From Streptomyces sp. NRRL S-244 (lineage in GTDB: Bacteria; Actinomycetota; Actinomycetes; Streptomycetales; Streptomycetaceae), in assembly GCF_000717915.1 (NCBI RefSeq), contig NZ_JOCX01000015.1, forward strand, positions 186,001 to 250,000: DNA of 64,000 nucleotides. The letters are read 5' to 3'. The notes below the pieces were generated by a model that worked only from the letters and a program-made list of their open reading frames with translations, did not search any database and had not been told where the DNA came from. The position numbers and the translations under genes are program-made. This document shows positions 53,080-60,646 of this stretch, one piece after another. How positions within the stretch are numbered: the first letter of the stretch is position 1; every line of letters starts with the position of its first letter.

Positions 53080-53987
53080 GCCTCGCGACCACCACCGCGA
53101 CCCGCCCCGCGGGCCCGCCCCTCGCGCCCGGTGCGAGGCCCGCGCCCGGGTACGAGGTCCTGTCGCACCTGGCCCGGACCGGCTGGCTCGACCTGTACGA
53201 CGCCTGGAGCGGGGAGCGGGACTGCCGGTGCGTCGTGAAGGTCCTGCGCCCCGACCGCCGCGGCGAGGGGCGGCTGGCCGAGCGGCTGGTCCGCGAGGGC
53301 CGCTGGCTCCAGCGCTTCACGCATCCGCACCTGGTCCGCGCGTACGAGACCTTCGCCTCGCCCGAGCCCCTCGTCGTACTCGAAACGCTGACGGGCGAGA
53401 CGCTCGCCCACCTCATCGACCGGCTGCCGCGGCGGGCGGCCGCCGAGGACGTGGCGGTCCTCGGCGTGCAGTTGTGCTCCGCGCTGCACTACCTGCACCG
53501 TCAGGGCCTGCTGCACCTCGACCTGAAGCCGGCCAACGTCGTGGTGGAATGCGCTCGCGCGAAGGTGCTCGACCTCAGCGTCGCCCACGCGCCCGGCATC
53601 ACCCCCGCCGGCGTCGGCACGTTCGGCTACATGTCGCCCGAACAGGCCCGCGGCGGGGCCCTGTCGGCGGCGGCCGACGTCTGGGGCATCGGCATCACGC
53701 TGTACGAACTCGCCACCGGGGACGTCCCGTTCGACATCGGCGACACGGTGGACGGAACCACCACGGACGGAACGACCACGGACGGCGCGGCCGCGGACTG
53801 GTATCCGCAGCTCGAAGAACCGGCCCCGCCCGTCAGCGCACACCGGCGGCTGCCCCCGGCCCTGGCGGCGGCCATCGACGGCTGCCTGCGCCCCGATCCG
53901 GCGGACAGGCCGTCGGTCTCCGAGCTGTCCGCCGCCCTCGACGCGACACTGCGCACGCGGCGCCGCGATACGCCCGAGGCGGGGTGA
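53076..53987 (+). CDS. Serine/threonine-kinase-like protein with unusual motifs
   Basis: The 303-residue protein has a kinase fold: Lys in CRCVVKVLRP, the loop LLHLDLKPANVVV (H-x-D form, with Leu in place of Arg), metal-binding Asp in VLDLSVAHAPG (DLS, not DFG), and YMSPEQARGG (activation segment). The Gly-rich loop is not visible (SHLARTGWLDLYDAW). No membrane helix or sensor domain follows; instead there is a TDGTTTDG repeat near 235. It may be a weak or specialised kinase, or act as a scaffold. Coupled by ATGA to the exporter. Confidence 0.88.
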   Translation: MSLATTTATRPAGPPLAPGARPAPGYEVLSHLARTGWLDLYDAWSGERDCRCVVKVLRPDRRGEGRLAERLVREGRWLQRFTHPHLVRAYETFASPEPLVVLETLTGETLAHLIDRLPRRAAAEDVAVLGVQLCSALHYLHRQGLLHLDLKPANVVVECARAKVLDLSVAHAPGITPAGVGTFGYMSPEQARGGALSAAADVWGIGITLYELATGDVPFDIGDTVDGTTTDGTTTDGAAADWYPQLEEPAPPVSAHRRLPPALAAAIDGCLRPDPADRPSVSELSAALDATLRTRRRDTPEAG

Positions 53988-54056
53988 CGGGAACCGGCCA
54001 GACCTGCGAAAAGGCGTCTGGTGGGGCGTGGCGCCGGCTATGTAATGTCACATCGC

Positions 54057-55328
54057 ATGATGCTCTTACGGCGCACCGCCTCGCTCGCGGCCCTTCTCGC
54101 CACCGTCCTCCCCCTGGCCGTCACCGCTCCCGCGCACGCGGACGACACCTCCTCCTGCCGTACGACGCCCTCCGCTCCCCTCGACACCGAGCAGGCGCGA
54201 CTCGCGGATGCGCGCAGCACCGCGCTCGTCGAACGCGCCGGGTTCGGGGACTTCGTACGGCGCTTCCCCGCCGCACTGTGCGCAGTCCGCAACCCCGCCG
54301 AGGCCGGGCGGCTCCTCGACAGCTGGGGCGGGGCGCTCTGGCAGTCCGCCGTACGCCGCGCCCAGGGGCAGCGGCCCGGCGGCGACCTCCCGGCCGGGGA
54401 CGACCGCCCCCTGTACTGGACCCGGCTGGCCATGACCACCGCGCTCGCCCGCTGGGAGCCGGGATTCGCCGTCGACCGCGCCGCGCTGCGCGCCCGCTTC
54501 GAGGACGCCTCCCGCGGCCTCGCCGACAACGGCTTCCGGACGCCGGCGGGCGTACGGCGCGTCTTCATCAGCGGCTTCGACCCCTTCGGGCTCGATGCCG
54601 AGCTGCGCCGCGCCAACCCCTCCGGTTCCGCCGCGCTCCAGCTCAACGGGCGCCGGATCACCCTCGCCGACGGCAGCCCCGCCGAGATCCGGGCCGTCGT
54701 GCTGCCCGTGCGGTACGCCGACTTCGACGCCGGCATCGTGGAGCGGGCCTTCGCCCCGCGCCTGGCCGGCGGCCCGGGCGCGGCGGACGTGATCACCACG
54801 ATCAGCCAGGGCTACCCCGGCATCTTCACCCTGGAGGCCTGGGCGGGCCGGGCCCGGTCGGCGGATCCGTACCCCGACAACACCGGCTCCCTCTCCGGCG
54901 GCACCCGCGAGCACCCGGTGACCGCCCCCGGTCTCGGCCCGGGCGCGGAGTTCATCCGGACCACGCTCCCGACCGCGGCGGCGACCGGCGCCGTGCAGAG
55001 CCCGTACCCGGTGCTGCTCAACACCGCCGTCACCGAGATCCCGGCGGGCGCCGCGGAGCCGGTGGACCGCGCGGACGGTCCGACCCCGGGTTCGAGGGCG
55101 GTGGAGGGCGGCGGGGGCGGCTACCTGTCCAACGAGGTGGCCTACCGCTCCAACCGCCTCCGCGGCGAACTCGCCCCGCACCTGCCCGGCGGCCACCTGC
55201 ACACCCCGGTCCTCACCGGCCTCCCGGCGGACCCGAACGTGCTGACGGGCCCCGAGTTCGAGCGCAACGAGACCGCGATCACCGCGGAGGTCCGCGCCGT
55301 CCTGGAACACACCGCCGCCCGCCCCTGA
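54057..55328 (+). CDS. Secreted pyroglutamyl-peptidase-I-like protein, catalytic Cys replaced by Ser
   Basis: The 423-residue protein has a signal peptide (LLATVLPLAVTAPAHA), a helical region, and a peptidase-C15-like domain. Landmarks are FISGFDPFGLDAELRRANPS, a likely catalytic Glu in PGIFTLEAWAG, and a His in GGHLHTPVLTG. The motif that normally carries the nucleophile (Y-x-C-N) reads GGYLSNEVAYRSN, with Ser for Cys. The family removes N-terminal pyroglutamate. Here activity may be altered or lost. Start at ATG 54057; ATG 54045 is also possible. Confidence 0.85.
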   Translation: MMLLRRTASLAALLATVLPLAVTAPAHADDTSSCRTTPSAPLDTEQARLADARSTALVERAGFGDFVRRFPAALCAVRNPAEAGRLLDSWGGALWQSAVRRAQGQRPGGDLPAGDDRPLYWTRLAMTTALARWEPGFAVDRAALRARFEDASRGLADNGFRTPAGVRRVFISGFDPFGLDAELRRANPSGSAALQLNGRRITLADGSPAEIRAVVLPVRYADFDAGIVERAFAPRLAGGPGAADVITTISQGYPGIFTLEAWAGRARSADPYPDNTGSLSGGTREHPVTAPGLGPGAEFIRTTLPTAAATGAVQSPYPVLLNTAVTEIPAGAAEPVDRADGPTPGSRAVEGGGGGYLSNEVAYRSNRLRGELAPHLPGGHLHTPVLTGLPADPNVLTGPEFERNETAITAEVRAVLEHTAARP

Positions 55329-55333
55329 CCCGC

Positions 55334-57037
55334 CTACAGGGATCCGAGTTCGTCGCTCAGATCCGTCAGACCGAGTGAGCCGAGCGAGAGCGCGGCCATG
55401 TGCCAGCGTTTGAGGTCGAAGTCCGGGCCCTGCTTGGCCCGGGCCCGCTCCCGCCCCTCCAGCCAGGCCCGTTCGCCGAGTTTGTACGAGATCGCCTGGG
55501 CGGGCCTGCCCAGATAGCGGACGATCTCGCTGTCCAGGTAGGCCGCGGGCCGGCCGGAGTAGCGGCCGAGGAACTCCCGCGCCAGCGCGGGAGTCCACCG
55601 CTCCCCCGGCCGGAACGGCGAGTGCGCGGGGATGCTCAGCCGCAGGTGCATGCCGATGTCGATCACCACGCGGACGGCCCGCATCATCTGGTCGTCGAGG
55701 TGGCCCAGCCGGTGGGCGGGGTCGGTCAGGAATCCCAGCTCGTCCATGAGGCGTTCGGCGTACAGGGCCCAGCCCTCGGTGGTCGCATCGACCTTGGCGA
55801 CGTTCGTCTGGTAGCGGGAGAGGCGGGCCGCGGTGAACGTCCAGTGCCCCAGCTGGAGATGGTGCCCGGGGAAACCCTCGTGGTACCAGGTGGAGACGAG
55901 GTCGTGGGTGGGGAAGCGGGTCCGGCCCAGCGTCGGCAGCCAGGTCCGGCCCGGGCGGGTGAAGCCCAGGGACGGCTGCGAGTAGTACGGCGCCGCGGGG
56001 CCACCGGGCGGCGCGATGCACGACTCGACGTGCCTGACCGGCTCGGCGATGTCGAAGTGCCGTCCGTCCAGGGCCGCCACGGCCTCGTCCATCAGGGACT
56101 GGAGCCAGACCCTGGTCTCCTCCACTCCGTGGACGCTCTTGCCGTGGTCGCCCAGCCAGGCCAGTACCACCCAGGGGTCCTGCCCGCCCGGCAGGATGCG
56201 CGTCGCCTCGGCCCGCATCTCGGGCAGCAGCCGGTGGAACTCCTCCCAGCCGTACGCGTACGCCTCGTCGAGGTCGAGGTCCGCGCCGGTGTGGTGGCGG
56301 GCGAAGCGGCCGTACCGCTCGCGCCCGACGGCGTCCTCGGCTCCGGCCCCGGTGGCCTGGGCCTCGTACTCGCGCCGGAACCACTCCCGCAGCTCCGCGA
56401 AGGCGCCCGTCGCCACCCGCGCCGCGGCCTCGACCTCGGCGCGCAGGTGCGGCGGCGCGCCGGCGGCGAGCGGGCCGAACCCGCCGCCCGCGGAGCCCGT
56501 AGAGCCCAGCCACTCCTCCAGTTGGGCCACGTTGGCCCGTACCTGGCGCGGCGCCGCCGCCACTCCGCGGCCCACGCCCTCGGCGAGGGAGGCCCGGTAG
56601 CCGCTCAGGCAGTCGGGCACGGCCCGCAGCCGCTGCGCGATCGCCGCCCAGTCCTCGGGCGTACGGGTCGGCATCACCGCGAAGACCTTGCGGACCCGGT
56701 GCAGGGGCGAGGAGATGTTGTTCACCGCGCGCAGGTGCTCGCCCGCCTCGTACTGGGCGAGTTCCGCGTCGAGCCGCTCCCGCAGCAGCCGTGCGCACCG
56801 CCGCTCGACGTCGGCGTCCACGCCGGCATCCGCTTGGGCGTCGCTCCCGGCGAGCCGTACGAGGGTCTCGCGCGCGAGACCGGCCTCGGCGGCGGCCCCG
56901 TCGGGCGAGAAGTCCGGCAGTCTGCCGGCGCCGGCGGAGGTGCCGAGGTTCGTGCCGGTGATCGGGTCGAGCGCGACCAGGGCGTCGACATGCGCGTCGG
57001 AGATCTGGCGGGGCAGCTCACGCTGAGGCCTCAACAT
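55334..57037 (-). CDS. DUF885-family protein, probable metallopeptidase
   Basis: The 567-residue protein has the family core WYHEGFPGHHLQLGHWT (about residues 390-405), with His and Glu arranged as in zinc peptidases, and EGWALYAERLMDELGF. An acidic Glu/Ala-rich helical first half precedes it. No signal peptide is visible, so it is cytoplasmic. The ATG at 57037 has only a weak ribosome site. Members are often annotated as hypothetical; substrate unknown. It converges with the C15-like gene, ending five bases from its stop. Confidence 0.9.
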   Translation of the reverse strand: MLRPQRELPRQISDAHVDALVALDPITGTNLGTSAGAGRLPDFSPDGAAAEAGLARETLVRLAGSDAQADAGVDADVERRCARLLRERLDAELAQYEAGEHLRAVNNISSPLHRVRKVFAVMPTRTPEDWAAIAQRLRAVPDCLSGYRASLAEGVGRGVAAAPRQVRANVAQLEEWLGSTGSAGGGFGPLAAGAPPHLRAEVEAAARVATGAFAELREWFRREYEAQATGAGAEDAVGRERYGRFARHHTGADLDLDEAYAYGWEEFHRLLPEMRAEATRILPGGQDPWVVLAWLGDHGKSVHGVEETRVWLQSLMDEAVAALDGRHFDIAEPVRHVESCIAPPGGPAAPYYSQPSLGFTRPGRTWLPTLGRTRFPTHDLVSTWYHEGFPGHHLQLGHWTFTAARLSRYQTNVAKVDATTEGWALYAERLMDELGFLTDPAHRLGHLDDQMMRAVRVVIDIGMHLRLSIPAHSPFRPGERWTPALAREFLGRYSGRPAAYLDSEIVRYLGRPAQAISYKLGERAWLEGRERARAKQGPDFDLKRWHMAALSLGSLGLTDLSDELGSL

Positions 57038-57246
57038 GCCCGGAGCACTGCCCAGCGCCTCCCCCGGACACGCCCCGGGCCCGTGTCTTTGGCCGGTATC
57101 CCGCGGCCGTCCGCCCGGCCGCTCCCGCTCTGCGAGCAGGGCGGTTACGCCCCGACGTGCGCCATGTGCCGTCAGTACGCACGATGGACTACGGGACCGA
57201 TGTGGCACGAAGACCGGGGTCCCGCACCCGAGAGAGAGGCGGCGCG

Positions 57247-57672
57247 ATGACCAGCACGCCGAGTGGAAGTGGCACGCCGACCGGTACCAGCAGTGGCTGG
57301 GCGGCCGGCGGCACGACGTTCGCAGGTGTCCTGATGATCGTCGGCGGTGTCTTCGCCATCATCGAGGGCATCGTCGCGATCGCCAAGGACGAGGTGTCCC
57401 AGCAGGTCGGCGACTACACCTTCAAGTTCGACCTCACCGCCTGGGGCTGGATCCATCTCATCATCGGCATCCTCGTGCTCCTCGCCGGTGCGGCGATCCT
57501 CAAGGGCATGGAGGCCGGCCGCATCGCCGGTATCGCTCTGACCTGCCTGTACGTGATCGCCCACTTCATGTGGCTGCCGTACCAGCCGTTCTGGTCGATC
57601 GTCGCCATCGGCATCGGCGTGTTCATCATCTGGGCCCTGTGCACCGACACCCCGCGGCAGGCGAGGCCCTGA
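57247..57672 (+). CDS. Small four-helix membrane protein
   Basis: The 141-residue protein has a Ser/Gly-rich start and four hydrophobic helices (FAGVLMIVGGVFAIIEGIVA, WGWIHLIIGILVLLAGAAIL, IAGIALTCLYVIAHFMW, WSIVAIGIGVFIIWALC). It is of a type common in actinobacteria and lacks a known activity. The ATG has GAGAGAGG upstream. No partner gene is evident. Confidence 0.85.
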   Translation: MTSTPSGSGTPTGTSSGWAAGGTTFAGVLMIVGGVFAIIEGIVAIAKDEVSQQVGDYTFKFDLTAWGWIHLIIGILVLLAGAAILKGMEAGRIAGIALTCLYVIAHFMWLPYQPFWSIVAIGIGVFIIWALCTDTPRQARP

Positions 57673-57763
57673 CGGTGTGACGGCGGCGGCCCGACACCGC
57701 CCGACACGCCCGATACCCTCGTGCCGGTACGCGTACGTCACCGGCACGAGGAGCAGGGACAGC

Positions 57764-58414
57764 ATGACGATTCACCGGCCGGGCCGGCCCGAAGACCTGC
57801 CGGCGGCCGAACTGCTGTGGGCCCGGTGGGCGTTGGTCGCCGTACTGGAGGCGACCACCGCGGCGGAGAGCCGCGGCATCCACCGCACCGGGCACTGGAT
57901 CGACGGCGCCGCGCTCCGCCTCGACGACGCCGGCTGCACGTGGTGGGCCCTGGCCCGGATGGGCCAGGGCCGCTTCGTGCTCTACGGCGAGGACGAGTCG
58001 AGCGGCGTCAAGTGGCACAAGCCCGCGGTCGACATGCTGGCGCAGGGCCCGGACTGGCTCCCGTACGACAGGCTGCACGACCTGCTGGAGGGCTGGGAGC
58101 TGGGGTGCGTCTACTGGTACGAGAACGGCGCCTGGGCCCGCGCGCCCTACCCGGAGGACCTCGAGGACGACGGCCTGGACTGCGGTATGGACCGCTTCGT
58201 CGAGCGGCGGGAAGTCCTCGGCCTGCTGGCCGACCACGGCCCGGACACGGAGGAGCTCCTGGAGGCCGCCGAGGAGTACCGGCTGGCACCCCGGGCACTG
58301 GACGCCCTGGTCACGGCCACCGGCAACGCGGACCGGGACGAGGACTGGGACCTGCCCGCCATGCACCGCGCGCTGGACCTGGCCGGCCTCGCGGGGGAAC
58401 CCGTCGCCACGTAG
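57764..58414 (+). CDS. Hypothetical acidic protein
   Basis: The 216-residue protein is acidic and rich in Trp/Tyr in its middle (CTWWALARMGQGRFVLYGED, WKHKPAVDML-like stretch, CVYWYENGAWARAPYPEDLE). It lacks a signal and membrane helices. GAGGAGCAGGG precedes the ATG. No family recognised; pattern suggests a soluble globular protein conserved in Streptomyces-like genomes. Confidence 0.75.
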   Translation: MTIHRPGRPEDLPAAELLWARWALVAVLEATTAAESRGIHRTGHWIDGAALRLDDAGCTWWALARMGQGRFVLYGEDESSGVKWHKPAVDMLAQGPDWLPYDRLHDLLEGWELGCVYWYENGAWARAPYPEDLEDDGLDCGMDRFVERREVLGLLADHGPDTEELLEAAEEYRLAPRALDALVTATGNADRDEDWDLPAMHRALDLAGLAGEPVAT

Positions 58415-58472
58415 TGCACGGGTTCCCGAAGTGTTCTAGCGTCGTATGAGGCGTCCGCGTGGAGGTGAGAAC

Positions 58473-58688
58473 GTGGAGGTGAGCAGGGTGGCAAGTCCGA
58501 CCCCGGCCCAGTTCCGGGCCGTCCACGGCGACATGGGCCGGTGGCAGGCCGTCGACTTCGATGTGTACGAGCACCTCGTCGAGAACCAGTACGTCGTCCG
58601 CCCGTGGCCCCGGCCGGAACCGGGCGACCCCCCGCCGCCCCGCCGGGGCGCGGACCCGGCGACCGGACTCGGGCCGCCGCCTGACTAG
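58473..58688 (+). CDS. Small hypothetical protein
   Basis: The 71-residue frame has a conserved-looking centre (ASPTPAQFRAVHGDMGRWQA, VDFDVYEHLVENQYVV) and a Pro-rich tail. Three in-frame starts are possible: ATG 58446, GTG 58473 and GTG 58488. 58473 has GGAGG seven bases upstream. The stop overlaps the convergent membrane protein by four bases. Function unknown. Confidence 0.55.
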   Translation: MEVSRVASPTPAQFRAVHGDMGRWQAVDFDVYEHLVENQYVVRPWPRPEPGDPPPPRRGADPATGLGPPPD

Positions 58689-59104
58689 GCGGAGGCCCGA
58701 CCGGCGCGCGGAGCGGCGAGCCGCCGGGCGCCGCGGACCAGGCCGTACGTGCCCAGCGCCGCCGCCGGGACGGCCGTGACGGCGACCGCGGCCCACACCT
58801 GCGCGTAGTGCGCGGCCTGCGTGGGCGTCCGCTCGAAGGTGATCATCGGGCCCCAGGTGTAGTAGCCCCAGATCATGAGCAGCTGCGAGAGCACGGCCCG
58901 CAGGACGGCGTGCACCGCCGTGGGCGCCGTGGCCGAGACGAGCAGCACGATCGCCGCGTACGGTACGTACCCGGATGCGAAGCGGCTCGCCGCGGTCACG
59001 TTCCTCCCGTCGCCGTCGCCCGCGACGGCGATCCAGGCGGACAGGGCTCCGGCGGCCAGGGCCACGGCCGCGGTGACGGCCGCTCGCTGCGCGCCCCTCT
59101 TCAT
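58685..59104 (-). CDS. Small membrane protein
   Basis: The 139-residue protein has four hydrophobic segments (AAVTAAVALAAGALSAWIAV, VPYAAIVLLVSATAPTAVHA, LRAVLSQLLMIWGYYTWG, VWAAVAVTAVPAAALGTYGL). The ATG at 59104 has GAGGAG six bases upstream. No family recognised. It lies downstream of an MFS gene on the same strand with a 91-base gap. Confidence 0.75.
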   Translation of the reverse strand: MKRGAQRAAVTAAVALAAGALSAWIAVAGDGDGRNVTAASRFASGYVPYAAIVLLVSATAPTAVHAVLRAVLSQLLMIWGYYTWGPMITFERTPTQAAHYAQVWAAVAVTAVPAAALGTYGLVRGARRLAAPRAGRASA

Positions 59105-59195
59105 CTCGTTCTCCTCACCTGCCACGTGCCGACCCGGTCTCCTCCACCCTCCGTCGCCGGTATGCGCGGGGAATGACAGGAATATGACCGTTTCG

Positions 59196-60566
59196 TCACG
59201 AGGTGGGCGCGGGAAGCGGCCCCGTCTCCTCCGCGGCTCGGTCCCCCTCGGCGCGGTCCCCCTCGGCACGGTCCCCCTCGGCACGGTCCCCCTCGGCGCG
59301 CTCCTTCGCCGCCCGGCGGCGCAGCGCGTCCTCGTCCGTGTCCGCGTCGTACGTCACCAGCTTGGGCAGCGTCACGGACAGGGCCGCCACCGCCGCCACG
59401 CACATCAGGCCTCCACTCCAGAACGCCGGCCGCGTGCCCGTCCAGCCCGCGACCGTGCCCGCGCGGACCTGCCCCAGCTGCGGGCCCACGCTGTACGAGA
59501 GCACCTCGATGCCCGCCAGCCGCCCGCGCAGCTCCTCGGGGATGGTCTGGTTCCAGATCGTCGCCCGGCCCAGGCCGCTCAGCATGTCGCCGGCGCCCGC
59601 GACCGCCAGGCACACCAGCACCACCCGGATGTCGGTGAACCAGCCGGTCGCCGCGATCGCCACGCCCCAGACCGCGGCTCCGCACACCACGAACAGGCCG
59701 TGCCGGCGCACCCGCGAGGTCCAGCCGCTGGTCATCCCGAGGACCAGGGAGCCCACGGCGCCCGCCGAGTACATGAGGCCCAGCGCCCACACCGCGTCGA
59801 GCTCGTCCGCGAGGAAGGGGAAGATCGTGTTCGGGAAGGCGAAGAACATGGCCGCCAGGTCCACCGCGTACGTGCCCAGCAGCACGGGCCGGCTCCACGC
59901 GTAGCGCGCGCCCTCGGCGATCCCGCGCAGCGAGGGCCGTTCCGCGTCCGGCGAGGGCGGCGCCGGGGCCAGCCGGGTGCACAGCACGACGGACAGCGCG
60001 AAGCCCGCGACGGTGACGCCGTAGGCGGCCGGATAGCCCGCGTAGGCGACGACCAGGCCGGCGAGCGCCGGTCCGGCGATCGCACCGATCTGGTAGCGCA
60101 GCGCGTTGAGCGCGGCGGCCGCGGTCATCTGCTCGTGCGGCACGATCCGCGCCATCATCGAGTCCAGGGCCGGGCGCTGTAGCCCGGCCAGCGCCGAGAC
60201 GCCGGCCGCGACCACGTACAGGGGCCACAGCAGCGGGTTCGGCAGCAGCGAGTTGACGAGCAGGATCAGGGCCAGCACCCCGAGCCCGGCCTCGCTCAGC
60301 AGGATCATCCGCCGCCGGTCGATCGCGTCGGCCAGGGCCCCGCCGTAGAGGCCGAAGACCACGAGCGGGACGAGTTCCACCGCGCCCATCGCACCGACCG
60401 CGAGCGGCGAGTCCGTCAGGTGCTTGATCTGGAGCGGGAGGGCGATCATCGCCATGAAGGACGTGAAGAACGTGATGGCGCCCTGGAAGAAGAGCAGCCG
60501 GAAGTCGCGGCTGGAGCGCCACGGGGAGAGGTCGGGAAGCAAGCGGGACGAACGGGTGGTACTCAC
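59196..60566 (-). CDS. MFS exporter, EntS-like
   Basis: The 456-residue protein has about twelve helices and the pattern of EntS-type exporters: FRLLFFQGAITFFTSFMAMI, GLYGGALADAIDRRRMILLS, LAGLQRPALDSMMARIVPHE and IWNQTIPEELRGRLAGIEVL. EntS exports the siderophore enterobactin; the group here more likely exports another small molecule. The C-terminal tail carries four AEGDR repeats (15-base units). No siderophore genes are nearby in the window. Confidence 0.95.
   Translation of the reverse strand: MSTTRSSRLLPDLSPWRSSRDFRLLFFQGAITFFTSFMAMIALPLQIKHLTDSPLAVGAMGAVELVPLVVFGLYGGALADAIDRRRMILLSEAGLGVLALILLVNSLLPNPLLWPLYVVAAGVSALAGLQRPALDSMMARIVPHEQMTAAAALNALRYQIGAIAGPALAGLVVAYAGYPAAYGVTVAGFALSVVLCTRLAPAPPSPDAERPSLRGIAEGARYAWSRPVLLGTYAVDLAAMFFAFPNTIFPFLADELDAVWALGLMYSAGAVGSLVLGMTSGWTSRVRRHGLFVVCGAAVWGVAIAATGWFTDIRVVLVCLAVAGAGDMLSGLGRATIWNQTIPEELRGRLAGIEVLSYSVGPQLGQVRAGTVAGWTGTRPAFWSGGLMCVAAVAALSVTLPKLVTYDADTDEDALRRRAAKERAEGDRAEGDRAEGDRAEGDRAAEETGPLPAPTS
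59238..59297 (-). repeat. 15-base tandem repeat in the EntS-like gene
   Basis: Four units (15 bases each) encode AEGDR four times just before the end of the protein. They are nearly identical at DNA level, which marks a recent expansion, and each unit keeps the reading frame. Confidence 0.85.
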
Positions 60567-60591
60567 AGCGGATCATCGTGCGGGAGCCGCC

Positions 60592-60628
60592 CGCGCCCGG
60601 GCAACGCGTTTTCGTGTTCCCGGGCGCG
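60592..60628 (-). terminator. Hairpin between prolyl oligopeptidase and MFS genes
   Basis: CGCGCCCGGG-type arms (9 perfect pairs plus one outer pair) enclose a 17-base loop that contains a TTTT run. It is 18 bases past the oligopeptidase stop on the minus strand, so it should end that transcript ahead of the EntS-like gene. Confidence 0.65.
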
Positions 60629-60646
60629 CGGCAGCGGCCGCGCCGG

